Shown in pieces: positions 10,800 through 22,437 of a DNA stretch of 64,000 nucleotides. The DNA is from Cryptomeria japonica. Lineage: Eukaryota > Streptophyta > Pinopsida > Cupressales > Cupressaceae. The notes below the pieces were generated by a model. It was not told the origin of the DNA, made no database searches, and saw nothing but the letters and a program-made list of their open reading frames with translations. Each line of letters begins with the position of its first letter. The stretch's first letter is position 1. The translations under genes and the position numbers were made by a program. The stretch spans positions 419,366,257 to 419,430,256 of the forward strand of contig NC_081415.1 of the NCBI RefSeq assembly GCF_030272615.1, in the 5' to 3' direction.

Positions 10800-12720
10800 T
10801 TTACAAAAAATGAGACCCTAGTATCGACAACAATGACAACGCAAAATGAAGGTAACCTTAGAACCTACAAAAAAGGCATACCCACTATACCAACCTTGCC
10901 CAGGATAAAATTTAGAAGTGTGACAAGATGAAAGACACAAACTCACTGGAGTAATATTCAAACCCACCAAAGAACAAGGAAAACCCACTAGATCTAGGTA
11001 CAAATCCACTCAAGATAGAATTTTGGTAGCGTGACAAGGCAAAGGCATCAAATTGCTGAAGTAATAGGCAAACTCGTTGAAGAACAAGACAAACGTGCTA
11101 GACCTAAGAACAAACTGGCTAGATAGTGAAAAACTTAGCCAAGACAAATTAATAAAGCAAACTTTTTATTTTTCAAAGAAAACCTGCTAGTTCTCAAAGC
11201 AAACTCGAGAGAGCTAAAAATGACAGTGACTGCGATAAGTATGCCATTTTTCGCTCAAAGTAAAAGCATTCCCACTGGAGCAAGCAATGAACCTGCTAAA
11301 GAACATTTGTGACAAGTTGGACTAAATGTTAGATGAATCTTGGCAAAAGATCATTTTTTGACACAAAAGCACAACAAACAATACAAGCACATGTATGACT
11401 CAATCAAAAATATGGGGGCCTAGATTAGACCATAATGATTCATTGGCATGAACGAACAAAATGGAGTTGTAAGCATGTACTTCTTAGGCTGGAAATGCGA
11501 TGCTACTTGATGAGTCCCCACTTGGATTTCTCCAAATACTTAAATAAAGCAGACAAAAAGAGATTTAGTGGCATTGGCTCCCCAACCATGACACACACTT
11601 CTCGGGCACACTGAAATCTCATACCTCGAAGATCCAAAGATATTATGAACTGAGGGACATATGTCTTGTTAATGTAAGGTATGAGTTGTGCTGGCTTCGG
11701 AGGTCCGATTTCTTGCACCAACAAGAAAAGGGTTTTGGGCCACTACGACATAGGTGTTTAGTTAGAATTCAGGGAAGCTATCACCCTGCATGCGCCAAGT
11801 CAATATTACTTTAAGTATGAACTCATTTTGAATTGACAAGAATGGTAGAAGCTAATACTAGTAGGCTATGACTTTCATGGCACCATCATTTATATAGAAG
11901 ACCTAAAGCTTGAGTCATTCCCTCTCATCGACATAAAGAAATAGGAGGCAGGCTCACTAGTAAAATAGTACATGTTCTCTTACACCCAAGGTCACTTGGA
12001 GGCGTGAGGGGAGAGGATACTTGTATACTATTTTAGTTATCTATACTAAACAATGCAAACCCGACAAACATGATTCAGTCCATTAAGAAATTGAAGTGTT
12101 TTCTAACTATAAAAAGACACATTGTTCATTTTAACCAAAGGATTTTTTTACAAATGCACCCCTCTTTAGTGGTCCTAGAAGAAATGAGTTAGATGTTTTA
12201 TCTTTTGGGGTCTTCTACTATCAAACCTGCACCAACGTTAGCCAAAAAAAATAAGACACCAATAGATCAGTGGGTTAGCAACAAAATGATGAAATTACGA
12301 TTCGAGAAAAACATAGTAAAAGACATAAAACCCTAAACCCACTAAACCACAATTCAAACCCATGGGAATTTAAGTTGAACATGCAAAACTGCTAAACTAC
12401 ACTGCAAACCCGCTAAAATATACTACAAACCTGCTAAGCTATTGAATATAGAATGCAAAGCTGAGAGCATAAAAACACAGAGCAAAGTTAACTAATGAAA
12501 ACCCGTGGGAGTTACCCTCAAACCCGCTAAATTGCCTAAATTGTTGAGTAAAAACTAGACAAACTAGAGAGTAGGAAGACCCAAAGCTAAAGCTCACTAG
12601 TTCAAACCTGGAAATGTTACCCTCAAACCCACTAAACTACAATAAATACTACAAAAATTTATACTTGTAGACAAAATGACGGGAATGCGTTCCTGCTAAA
12701 GTTGACCTAGTGAACCCATT
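10800..12720 (-). mobile_element. Leader of a minus-strand Tat-like gypsy element, with 21-nt periodic repeats
   Basis: Two blocks contain diverged tandem units of 21 bases. In 10935-11130 units start CAAAC or CAAAT (for example CAAACCCACCAAAGAACAAGG and neighbours). In 12310-12560 units start AAACCCGCTAAA. The period equals that of the leader array of the Tat-like element at 49640-51510, and the block lies downstream, on the minus strand, of an LTR that resembles that element's LTR. No gag or pol domain was found on the minus strand, so the element is truncated or its coding part is lost. A 73-codon minus-strand frame at 11503-11724 is not recognised. Confidence 0.5.
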
Positions 12721-12885
12721 GTTTCAGGCCACATTCCTGCTAATCCATAAAAAAATGACCTAGTGATAGAATGAATCTCACCGAATTGGAAGTTGATCTC
12801 CTAGGTCATGTTTTTGCCTCCAAGCACAACCATTTTATAGTTAAAATCCACCAAAATAACAAAAAACATTAAAATGACCCGTGAA

Positions 12886-12902
12886 GTGGGTCCCACTGGG
12901 CA
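12886..12902 (-). other. Possible primer-binding site of the minus-strand Tat-like element
   Basis: Read on the minus strand, TGCCCAGTGGGACCCAC follows ..TTTCTAGCA. The intact Tat-like element has ..TAGCATCACA followed by GGTGCCCACCATGGGG. The likeness is partial, so the site is tentative. Confidence 0.35.
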
Positions 12903-13917
12903 TGCTAGAAATGTGTGAGAGAAAATGTGTGCAAATAACATGATTGAAAAGAATAAACCTAACAATCTAAGAAAACACAAGATTCCATCAAACACTTAAG
13001 ATGAGAATGATTTAAAAGTGAAATTGAAAATTATTAAATGACATAAAACAATGAAAACCAAAATCAACTTTGATTCGATGGTTCTCTAATTTGATGTGTT
13101 CATGATGTTGCAGATGATTGATTCAACTTCATGATGGTTGATGCAAGATGTGGATAAAAATGTGAATATGCAAGTGATGGGTAATTAAATTTCCATTACG
13201 ACAATATGATTATGAAAAAGTGGATGAATTGGAAGAAAAAGGGAGGGATTAAATAGGCCAAGATAGGAGATGAAGATGCATGAAAATAAGACACTTGTCC
13301 TCAAAGTGGAAATCCTCAAGATGCCATGTGGAATAAAATTCCATACTTTCCCTCAAAGAGGACAAGTGGCTAAGCCAAGGAAGACAAGTATCCTAAAGAG
13401 GGACACATGTCTTGGGGAGGAATGCCATATGTCCTTCAGGGCACATGTCCATTTGGGAGATAAACACCCAAATAAAAAAGATTCTTTTTCCTAAATATTA
13501 AAAATATTAGGAATGTGCACACACATGTGAGGAGGAGGTTAGAAGGATAAGGTTGGTTAGGGGACTTGGGTTAGTTAGTGGGTTAAACTAGAAGAAGGGT
13601 TAAATGGGTGTTAGAGTTCAGAGAAATGTGACTAAATTAATTTTGAATTATTTAAATTCAAATAAAAGGAGGAAAAAGGTGACATGAACTAAATAAAATG
13701 ATTAAATTATTTTGTTTAGTAGAAGAAGGATAAAGGGGAATTAATTAATTAACAAATTAATCAATTAATCGAATATTGCCTTATTAATTAAATTAATTTA
13801 GCCAAAAGGGATGTCATATTTAATTAAATAATATTGATTATTCAATTAATATAAGAAACTAAGGGAATTAAATTCGATTAAATTAATTAATCAATTTAAG
13901 TGTCTACACTCCTTTAC
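12903..13917 (-). repeat. LTR of a minus-strand Tat-like gypsy element
   Basis: On the minus strand it starts TGTAGACACTTAAA, parallel to TGTATACACATAAA of the LTR at 48477. Both continue with AATTAATT-rich DNA, a CTAACC-rich tract, ACATGTG/GACAAGTGTC-type motifs and a TATA-like box (CTATTTAATC, near 13255) about 660 bases from the start. The intact LTR has its box 655 bases in. Length about 1015 bp compares with 1057 and 1047 bp. The inner boundary is uncertain. Confidence 0.55.
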
Positions 13918-14084
13918 AATTACATTTCACATTTCAACTCAACAACAAAGGACTACTGCATCCACTTGATGCTTGAGCCATCTTGAGCCTAGTGGATCAT
14001 TCTCCTTCTGAATGTATTCAAAGTGGAAATAGGCCTAATTTTCTAATTTGCATGCATTAAGCCAGTGAGCCCTATTTTCTCACA
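13918..14084 (+). repeat. LTR 3' fragment of gypsy element B
   Basis: It is repeated at 33282-33473. Shared landmarks are TTACAATTACATTTCA, GAGCCATCTTGAGC, TAGTGGATCATTCTCCTTC, AAAGTGGAAATAGGCCTA and CATGCATTAAG. The copy here ends CACA followed by TTAAATTTTGGTGACCCC, which resembles the LTR-primer junction of the Tat-like element (CACA, TTAATTGGTGCCCA). Its left part is missing where the minus-strand LTR begins. Confidence 0.65.
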
Positions 14085-14351
14085 TTAAATTTTGGTGACC
14101 CCACATATCTTATGCCCTTCTTATTTTCATTTTCAGATTTGATTTTGTATTCATGCTTACTTCTGATTTGGATGTCTAGATCTGACTTGTTTTACAATTT
14201 ATGCATTTACAGTAAAGTTTTTTTCATTCAATGCAATGTTTAAATGGTTAATTTGTTAAAAAATTGTATTGTTTAGACATTTATTTGGTGTATGAGTTTT
14301 ATGACCTTAAGTCCTACATCTCATATCCATGTGAGAAGAAATTATAGACTT

Positions 14352-14734
14352 ATGGCTTCCCAAAAAGGTGTATATCTTGAGTCAATTACCATTTTACATG
14401 GGAACTTGGGTGAAACCTCTATACCTTCACATGAAATACCTAACATTTTTGACAATAATTCTTCCCATACTTCTTATGGTCAGGATGAATCCCTAACATG
14501 AGTGTCTCTTACCCAAGTAGTAAAGCTTGTTCATTATTTGGAAAAGCTTGAACATTGGATGGGTCAAGAACACTCAGATAGTGAGGTTATCCCCTTGATT
14601 GAAGGTTTAAGGAGGATAGTTTAAAATGATGAACATGGTGTGAATTTGTTGCATGGTATATCTCATATTGTGAATGATAAACTTATGTCCATGAAAAGTT
14701 ATGCTGAGATTATTTTATTTTCTACTCCCCCTAA
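14352..14734 (+). pseudogene. Gypsy element B gag, 5' part (split by an insertion)
   Basis: This is the N-terminal portion of a gag-like frame starting ATGGCTTCCCAAAAAGG and reading MASQKGVYLESITILHG. Later segments include VVKLVHYLEKLEHWMGQEH and HGISHIVNDKLMSMKSYAE. It is broken by TGA near 14499 and TAA near 14621, and stops abruptly at the copia insertion at 14735. The C-terminal part resumes at 19872. On its own the N-terminal part would be hard to classify; the gag call comes from the conserved region downstream. Confidence 0.55.
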
Positions 14735-15248
14735 TGTTAGGAATTGCTTGTAGAAAATATCAATTAAATACAAATAAAGATTAAATAGAGGAATGAAAAA
14801 CACATAAATAATAACAGTGAAGAGACAATTTTTAACACAGTTCACCCAAACTCAGGATACATCCACCAAATATAGAGTCCAATATTATTATCCAACAAAT
14901 CGAACCGATTACAATCAGCAAGCCCTTGCAACTCAATACCGCTACAAAATGCTAAAAAAAATCTCTACATAAAACCCTAACTCTTAGCCATTTTATCAAG
15001 ACTTATGTTAGTTACAAAAAATAGGGTTCTAATATGCCAGCCAATAGAAAAATAACTCTCAATGCCTTTACAAAATAGTAAAAGTCATTTGATCTTTCGG
15101 GGGTGCTGGACCCCATAAGGGGTGCTGCCCCTTGACCCCATCTTGGGGGTGCTACCCCCAAACCCTCATTGAATAATTGGGGGTGAAACTGTACCAATAA
15201 AAGGGGAAAATTTAACCTCCGAGTCTGATTAGGCTACATATAAAAATA
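14735..15248 (-). repeat. 3' LTR of the minus-strand copia element
   Basis: It begins (plus strand) TGTTAGGAATTGCTTG, matching 19408. It is 514 bp against 464 bp for its partner. The extra length lies mainly at 15096-15165, where GC-rich units (GGGGTGCTGGACCCC, GGGGTGCTGCCCCTT, GGGGGTGCTACCCCC) are repeated; the partner has a single AGGGGCGCTGCTCCC. Confidence 0.85.
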
Positions 15249-15250
15249 AT

Positions 15251-15352
15251 CTCCCACTTAGAGACTGATCAGACTCCACAACATAAAATTCTCCCACTTG
15301 GAGACTGATTAGACTCCACAACATAACTTTCTCCCACTTGGAGACTGATCAT
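15251..15352 (-). repeat. 40-bp tandem repeat carrying polypurine tracts
   Basis: Two and a half copies start CTCCCACTTGGAGACTGAT at 15251, 15291 and 15331. On the minus strand each contains AAGTGGGAG, the polypurine tract that primes plus-strand synthesis beside a copia 3' LTR. The tract is therefore multiplied. Confidence 0.8.
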
Positions 15353-15417
15353 AACATCGCTGACCTTGTAGCTCCCACTAGAATGAAACACCCTGGACCC
15401 TGTTGTTCTATTTTTAA

Positions 15418-18400
15418 TGTTTTCAGTCTTGAATACCAACCGAAGCTGAAGAGGAGCTCAACTTATCCCTTATCACTACCTTTATAAACATATCCACTGG
15501 ATTTTCACCTATACGTATCTTGTACAACCTTAACTGTGCATCATCCAATACTGACCGAATGAAGTGATACCTTTACTGTATGCATTTTGTCTTTTAATGC
15601 AAGGTAGAATTCTTTGTAAGATGGATGGCACTCTGGCTGTTCATAAATAGATAATTGTTAGCCTATCATTTGCCCAATTCTTCCATGAAGGATTGCAACC
15701 ATATCATCTCCTTTCTTGCCTCTGTTGCAACTACATACTCTACCTCTATGGTGGATAAAGAAACCACCTTTTCCAAACTGGAGATCAAACTCACCATTTT
15801 CCCACCTATAGTAAAGACATAGCCTATAGTACTCCACTTGGTATCAATATCCCTTGCCAAATCTAAGTCTACATAACCTTGCTAAATCACTATTAGAGCT
15901 CCCAAAACATAAATATTTATTGGATGTACCTCTCAAATACCTAAGAACCCATTTGACTACATTCCAATGCTCCAATCTAGGATTACTCATATACTTGATT
16001 ATGACTCTAACAACATGTGCAATATCTAGACTCATGCATACCATGATATACATTAAACTTCCTACAGTTGAAGCAAATTGTACCTTGGAAATTTTATCTT
16101 CCTCCATTTGTGTCTTGGGACACATTCCTTAGTCAATTTAAAATGACTAGGCAAAGCTGTGCTGGTAGCTTTTGCATTCTCCATATGAAATCTCTACAAT
16201 ACCTTTTCAACATAATCGGCCTGAGATAGAGTCAATTTTTTGTTCTTCCTATCTCTGCAAATTTTCACACCAAGGATTTGTTTTGCTGCCCCCAAATCCT
16301 TCGTAGAAAATGATTTTGCTAACTGTTGTTTAACTCTCTAATGTGATCCATGTTAGACCTCGCTACAAGCATGCCATCAACATATAAACATAAAATAATG
16401 TAGTTGTCATTATCCAACCTCTTAAAATAAACGTAATGGTCAGAATTACACCTGATGCAGCCTTGCTCAGCCATAAAACTATCAAATTTCAAGTACCATT
16501 GCCGAGGTACTTGTTTCAAGCCATATAAAATCTTCTTCAATCTGCACACCAATTTCTCCTTACTTTTGACCTAAAAACCTTGGGTCTGTTCCATATATAT
16601 ATCCTCCTCCAAATCACCATGGAGAAAGGCAATTTTCACATCTAGCTGTCATCTTAACATCTAGAGAAAAAACTTTACCAAAATTAATGCCTTTTTTTTG
16701 TGCAAATCCTTTGACAACTAACCTGGATTTAAATCTATGCTTACCTCCATCTTCCTCTTTCAACCTATAAACCCATTTGTTTTGTAAAGCCTTTTTACCT
16801 GCAGGAAACTTACATAATTCCCAAGTCTGATTTTTTTGCAAGGAGTCCATTTATTCTTTGATTTGAAGCTTCCACTGGAGCTTTGTATCCACCTTCATAT
16901 CTTCATCATATCCTCTCGGTCCTCCAGAATATATTACCAAAATAGAATACAAAGAGGGAGAGAACCATTCAAGAGGTCTACTTAGCCTTGTTGACCATCT
17001 AACATTCACTAGAGTTTGTGGTATTTTTGGTTGTTGTTGCAGAGCATGAGGAACCATTGGAACATCACTATCTAGAGTATCATCCAACACCACAAAATCC
17101 TTTTCTTTATTCTCATACCACTGCAACTGATCTTTGTACAATACCTTCTCATTGAATACAACATCCCCGCTTCTCACAATTTTTAGATTTTCAACATCTT
17201 AAAGCCTATAACCAAATTCATCAATGTCATATCAAACAAAAAGTACACTTTTTTGATTATGCATCCAGCTTGGTTCTATTTTCAGAATCTACATGTTCAA
17301 ATGCTTCACATCCAAAGGTTTTGAGAAAAGAATAACTCACCTTCTTACATGTCCATGCTTCCTCTGGAATACCACATCCCAAAGGAACTAAAGGACCTAT
17401 ATTAATTAAATATATGTAAGAGTATTGATAGCCTCCACCCACATGTTTAAAGGCAGGCCAAAATGCAATCTCATACTCCTTGCATGCTCCACTATTGTCC
17501 TATTCATGCACTCAACCACTCCATTTTCTTATGGAGTCCTTGGAACTATTTTTTGCCTACAAATTCCATTAAAGGAATAATAATCCTCAAATTATTTACT
17601 GCAATACTCACCACCATTATTAAATCTAAGATATTTTAATCTTTTATCCATCTCATTCTCACCCAAGCTTCTCCATTTCTTAAATGTTTCAAATACATCA
17701 GATTTTTGCCTAAGGAAATAAATCCAAACCTTCCTAGTTGCATCATCTATGAATATAACATAATATCAAGAGCCACTGAGAGAAGATACCCGAGTCAGTC
17801 CCCATACATCTGTATGCACAAGCTCCAACTTTTCATCTTTCTTTTGCTTGCCATCCTTGAGAAAACTAACTCTCTTTTGTTTTCCATACACACCACTTTC
17901 ACAAGAATCCATATTAATGCATTTCAAACTTGGTAAAACCATTTTAAAATGAAGTACCTTCATACCTTTTTCACTTATATACCCAAGTTTGTTATGCCAC
18001 CGTGTTGTCTTAGAACCTACAACAACCTTTTTAGTCTCTTCCTGTGAACCCACAACAACTATTCTTGAACCTGCTTAGATTTTCTCTACAACAACTAAAG
18101 TAGAAGGAACAATATGACTTGTACAAAGATATAAGGTGCCTACTTTCACACCTTTTTCTACTATCAAGGCACCTCTTGAAAGCTTCCAATTTTTATCATT
18201 AAAAGTAACTATGCAACCTTCATCACCCAAGTACCCTGCAGAAATTAAATTCCTACTCAACCTTGGAATCTACCTTACCTCTTGTAGTAGCCAACGATTC
18301 CCATTCTGGAACTTAATCTTAATTATTCCCTTTCCAACAATCTAATAAGCTTCATTATATCTCAATTAAACCAACCCAAAATCCCCTTGGACATAATCAA

Positions 18401-19322
18401 GAAAATAACTTCTATGGGGCATATCATGAAATAAGGCTCTTGAATCTAAAACTCATGAATCATCAGCATTATCTAAGAAAAGAGTCAAAACATCATCTTA
18501 AATTTATTACTTACCACATTTTCCTCCTTATTACCTTCAAATTTGTCTCCTTTATTCTTCTAAGACTAGCAATATTTCTTCAAATGACTTGGTTTCCTAT
18601 AGTACCAACAATCTTTTGGTCCTCTAGATTGGGATCTCTTGTCCTTTGATTTTCCTCATGATTTCCCACGACCTCCAAAACCTTTTCCTCTCTCCTTTGA
18701 TCTTCCCCTACTTTCTGCATTCAAAACACTACTTGATGTGGATCCACCTGAGATTTTCCTACAAATTTCCTTACTCAGAATAACTCCAACAACATCATGA
18801 AATTTTAGGGTATTTGAACTAGAAACAAAGTTACTAAGCACCATTACCAAAATATTCCAACTTTCAGGCAAAGAACATAATATCAAGAGAGCTCTAACTT
18901 CTTCATCAAAATTTACCTTTACAGAAGTCAATTGACTTGTAATTGTATTAAACTCATTCACATGTTCTATCACAAATCCACCTTCAATCATTTTTCAGAT
19001 TAAACAAAGGCTTCATGAGAAATACCTTATTTGAGATTGAGGGGTTTTCATACAATTTAGCCAAATATTTCATTAGTTGATCTGTTGTCTTTGCTTCTGT
19101 TATATTGAATGTCATAAATTTTGTCAGTCACAATTGAATAGTTCCCAGTGCCTTTCTATCCAAAATATTCCAATCCTCATTACTCATTGTGCCTTCCTTG
19201 GCTATTCCTTCAAACGGCCTCCATAAACCCTTTTGCTAGAGACAATCCTCCATTTGCATCTTTCATAACTAATAGTTATGCCCATTGAATTTTTCTACAT
19301 TCAATTTACCCTCATCTACCAT
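15418..19322 (-). pseudogene. Copia gag-pol polyprotein relic
   Basis: Reading from 19322 downward: gag starting MVDEGKLNVEKFNGHNY, with NEDWNILDRKALGTIQL near 19190 and LCSLPESWNILVMVLSNF near 18870; the protease-side segment SRNLISAGYLGDEGCI near 18250; GAG-pre-integrase WHNKLGYISEKGMKVL near 18000 and integrase start LELVHTDVWGLTRVS near 17810; RT from QNKWVYRLKEEDGGKHRFKS near 16770, VCRLKKILYGLKQVPRQWY near 16540 and LCLYVDGMLVARS near 16390; then SLDIAHVVRVI near 16020 and RNase H ending near 15418. Stops occur throughout and the frame shifts at least near 16320 and 15850. In the gag start, TAG and TGA replace the Gln and Trp of the usual NYQLWK. Confidence 0.85.
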
Positions 19323-19392
19323 TGCTCCCACTTAACCATGAGACTTCCACTCAACCATGTGACCTTCCTATAGATGATAATCAAACACAACC

Positions 19393-19406
19393 CATTCTGA
19401 TACCAC
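19393..19406 (-). other. Primer-binding site of the minus-strand copia element
   Basis: On the minus strand TGGTATCAGAATGG follows the LTR end CCTAACA and AG. It is one base off the canonical initiator-Met complement TGGTATCAGAGC. Confidence 0.75.
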
Positions 19407-19407
19407 T

Positions 19408-19871
19408 TGTTAGGAATTGCGTGCAAAAAATATCAATTAAATACAAATAAAGATTAAACAAGGAATGAAAAACACAAATAATAACAGTGAAGAGACCATT
19501 TTTAATGTGGTTCACCAAAAATTGGGCTACATCCACCAAACATAGAGTCCAATATTATTATCTAGCAAATGGAATCGATTACAATCAACAATCCCTTGCA
19601 ACTCAGTATCACTGCAAAATGCTACAAAAAAATATCCACAGAAAACCCTAACCCTTAGTTGTTTTATCAAGACTTATGTTGGTTACAAAAAATAAGGTTA
19701 GAATATGTCAGCCAATAGAAAAATAACTCCCAATGCCTTTATAAAATAATAAGTCATTTGAGCTTTCAGGGGCGCTGCTCCCAAACCCTTGTTGAATAAT
19801 TGGGGAGGAAACTACGCCGATAAAAGGGGAAAATTTGACCTCCAAGTTTGATTAGGATCTATATAAAAACA
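19408..19871 (-). repeat. 5' LTR of the minus-strand copia element
   Basis: It starts (plus strand) TGTTAGGAATTGCGTG and ends TATATAAAAACA, so on the minus strand it reads TGTTTTTATATA..CCTAACA. It aligns with 14735-15248 apart from the GC-rich expansion there. Confidence 0.85.
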
Positions 19872-20885
19872 CTTAATAATGTTGAATTTCCTATTTATAT
19901 TCCAACATCATGGCTAATGTGCCTACTTATACTCCACTTGCCATGGCTTAATCTACATAAAATGTAAATCCTACACATGTTGGTCTTGGATGAATCCTTG
20001 TCATACCACCTTCTGTGAGTCTTCCTTGTCTTTCACAAACATCTCCTATACCTACTTATCACCATGTCCCATTTTCATATTCCAAATCTCCATCCATCTC
20101 CCATACAATTCCACATCCTTCATTATCCAACATGTCCAATACCAACCTATCCAATGAAGCAACCATTAATATTCTTTCCCAAAATGTGTCCTCCTTGCAA
20201 CAAAAAATTACTTCCATGACCCAATCCAAGTTCAATGTTTCTACATATGATGTTGCAAACCCAGTTTCCTTTGATGTTGTTCGTATTTTTTCCTTAAGGA
20301 TATTGAAATTCCCCAATTGGAGGTGTACAATGAAAAAGGTGACCCCTTGAATCATGTGAATATATTTTGCATCTTATGTAGTGACTTCTCAAATGACCAT
20401 AGATTAATGGCTAAATTGTTTGCTAGGACATTTTGAAATAAGGCCTTACAATGGTTTTGTTATTTACCCCCTTATTCTATTGATTCTTTTCAAAAACTGG
20501 CTAATGCTTTCAATAAACAATTTCAAAATACCATTGGTCCTCAAATTTCTTTGATCAATTTGATTCATTGTAAAGAAGGTGTTAAGGAAAAAGTGACTGA
20601 TTTCATTGGTAAATTTGAACATTTGTATGCTCAAATATATTATCTTATGCCTCACATGGATATTCAAAGAATTTTAATTTCTAATTTGCAAAAAGACATT
20701 AGAGATAAGCTATTGTTTTTTGAGTTTACCTCTTTCACTCGATTGTGTTCAGTGCTTCATAATTATTAGCTTCAAGTGAGCCAGTTTGGGGCATCCACTC
20801 CAGTGGCTTTGGTTGATAAGAAAGATGTTGCTCAACAAGCTTTCCCAAAGTTTCAAAAACCAAACGAAGGATTTTGTATATGTTG
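19872..20885 (+). pseudogene. Gypsy element B gag, conserved 3' part
   Basis: After the copia insertion the gag frame continues as VEFPIYIPTSM, a serine/proline-rich stretch (20015-20130), and then the retrotransposon gag domain: VYNEKGDPLNHVNIFCI near 20310, NKALQWFCYLPPYSIDSFQK near 20440, LANAFNKQFQNTIGPQ near 20500, VKEKVTDFIGKFEHLYAQ near 20580. ALQWF followed by SI.SF..L...F..QF is the signature of Ty3/gypsy gag. A frameshift lies near 20275, and TGA near 20434 replaces Arg or Trp. The frame ends near 20885 before any zinc knuckle, and no protease or RT follows, so pol of this element is absent. Confidence 0.75.
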
Positions 20886-21319
20886 AATTTGAATTTCTAT
20901 TTGTAAACCCTAGTTTCAACCACAAAACCCTAGATCTACAATGAAATTCAACAACACATCATCAAATATTGAAAATCATAAAATAAATCAATTGATACCT
21001 TCACATATTCACATGGGTTTCATTTTGATTGTTCTCCTATCTCCATTGATATTACTTTGGTATGGTTGTGTTATCCTTGTTTTCTTTTCAAGAGAAAACA
21101 AGATATCCCCGTATGAATTTTTTCTAAATTCGTCTTATTTTCGCTAAGTTTTGATTTTGAGGTATTTTTGTCGCCTTGCTCATCCTTGAATTCTTAGTGT
21201 TCAATCTTGAAAATTTCGTCATTTTAGTTTAAATTCAATTTTAACTTAAAAGTGAGTTTTTCTTGTTCTAGTGCAAAATTGGGTTTAAAATATGACTTTA
21301 CACCACTTTGAGTCCTAAG
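20886..21319. other. Unassigned DNA between gag relic and palindrome cluster
   Basis: AT-rich, with two short AACCCTAG-like strings and a 68-codon frame at 20941-21147 that has no recognisable similarity. Confidence 0.4.
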
Positions 21320-22437
21320 GAGCAAAATCAGGTTCTTAACCTAAAATTGCACTTGATAGTTCTTTATAGGTGTGAATCGGACTTGTAAGTTTGATTTACA
21401 CCACTTTAGGGCATTTGGTGCAAATCGGACTTACAAATCCAATTTGGACTATTATGAATCACTTATTTGTATTTAATGTTTTAAGAGTCCAATTCTTATC
21501 GGGTTTCTTTCTTCCCTTTATTATCGTTTTGAGTCCTTATTTCTTTTCATTATTGTGTGGTGAATCATTAGGCGCCAAGTCTCTTTGTGCTTGGAGTTGA
21601 TTCCTTCTTCCTCATGGTATCTATTTATTCCTTACCTTCGTATTTCTTTTTCAGTGAATCTCTATTTATCATAGTCGGATTTTAACATTAACAATATACA
21701 TCAAAATTTTTAATTTGATGCATATTGTTAAATTTTAGAACTTGTATTACCATTTTTTAAATGATTTGATTTTATAAAACCCTATTTATTTATGGTGTGA
21801 GATCCACATTATTGTTTTGATTTTGTTAAGTTTGTGATGCGATCGAAATGGTGGATGGTGGTGCAATCACCTCGCCATGCACCATAGATTGTTATTTGCA
21901 ATGTGGATGGCAAGGACCTGTCATACACATTCTTTTCATTGCCCTTGGTGTAGGGTGGGATGGTAACTCCACCATGCACGAGAGCATTTCTCATTGGTGC
22001 ATGTTGGGCTCACCACCTCGACTTACATCCTGCACTCCTTTTTTCAAGTGTTGCCTGACAGTGTTGGTCGAGGTTGTATCTTTGAATTGCACCAAGTAAT
22101 ATTCCAAAGTGCAAGTTGGGGATACAACCTCGACCAACACTTTGTGGTTTTTGTTCCGATTTCATAAGTGCATATAGGGGATACAAGTCTGATATGAATT
22201 GCCGCATTTTTTACTTGTTTTGTTATATGAAGTGCATATATCTAGTTTCTAACCCTGATATGCACCTTCATGTTATGATATGACCAAGTGCATATCGGGC
22301 ATATAAACCCAATATGCACCTCCTTTGTTTTTGTCTTTCCTCAAAGTGAAAATAGGACTTATAAGTCCAAAATTCACTTCTTGTTGTTTTTCACTTTTTC
22401 TAAGTGCTAATTGGACTTAGAAGTTCGATTTGCACTT
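21320..22437. repeat. Cluster of related short palindromes
   Basis: At least seven imperfect inverted repeats share the pattern AAGTGCAAATYGGACTTA, centre, then the complement. Clear ones are 21320-21354, 21372-21401, 21418-21450, 22231-22268, 22288-22319 (arms GTGCATATCGGG / CCCAATATGCAC), 22344-22379 and 22402-22437. Spacing is irregular, and two lie about 25 bases apart. They are not part of any ORF I can recognise. Short palindromic regulatory elements or a miniature transposon array are possible. Confidence 0.75.
22061..22140. repeat. Long-stem hairpin with 20-bp perfect arms
   Basis: GTGTTGGTCGAGGTTGTATC at 22061-22080 is the exact reverse complement of 22121-22140. Inside, GAATTGCAC and GTGCAAG extend partial pairing around a small AT-rich loop. 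The centre shares the GTGCAA motif of the surrounding palindromes. Confidence 0.9.

Larger units (their letters stand above)
14735..19871 (-). mobile_element. Complete but dead Ty1/copia element inserted in gypsy gag
   Basis: Two LTRs (14735-15248 and 19408-19871) flank a minus-strand coding region with copia domain order gag, protease, integrase, RT, RNase H. Flanking pentamers CCTAA (14730-14734) and CTTAA (19872-19876) are a target duplication with one C-to-T change. Gypsy gag sequence lies on both sides, which confirms the insertion. Stops and frameshifts in every domain make it immobile. Confidence 0.85.

Noticed and set aside
12328-12345. Interstitial telomeric repeat
   Set aside because: AAACCCTAAACCC is barely two units and belongs to the AAACCC-rich 21-nt leader repeats.
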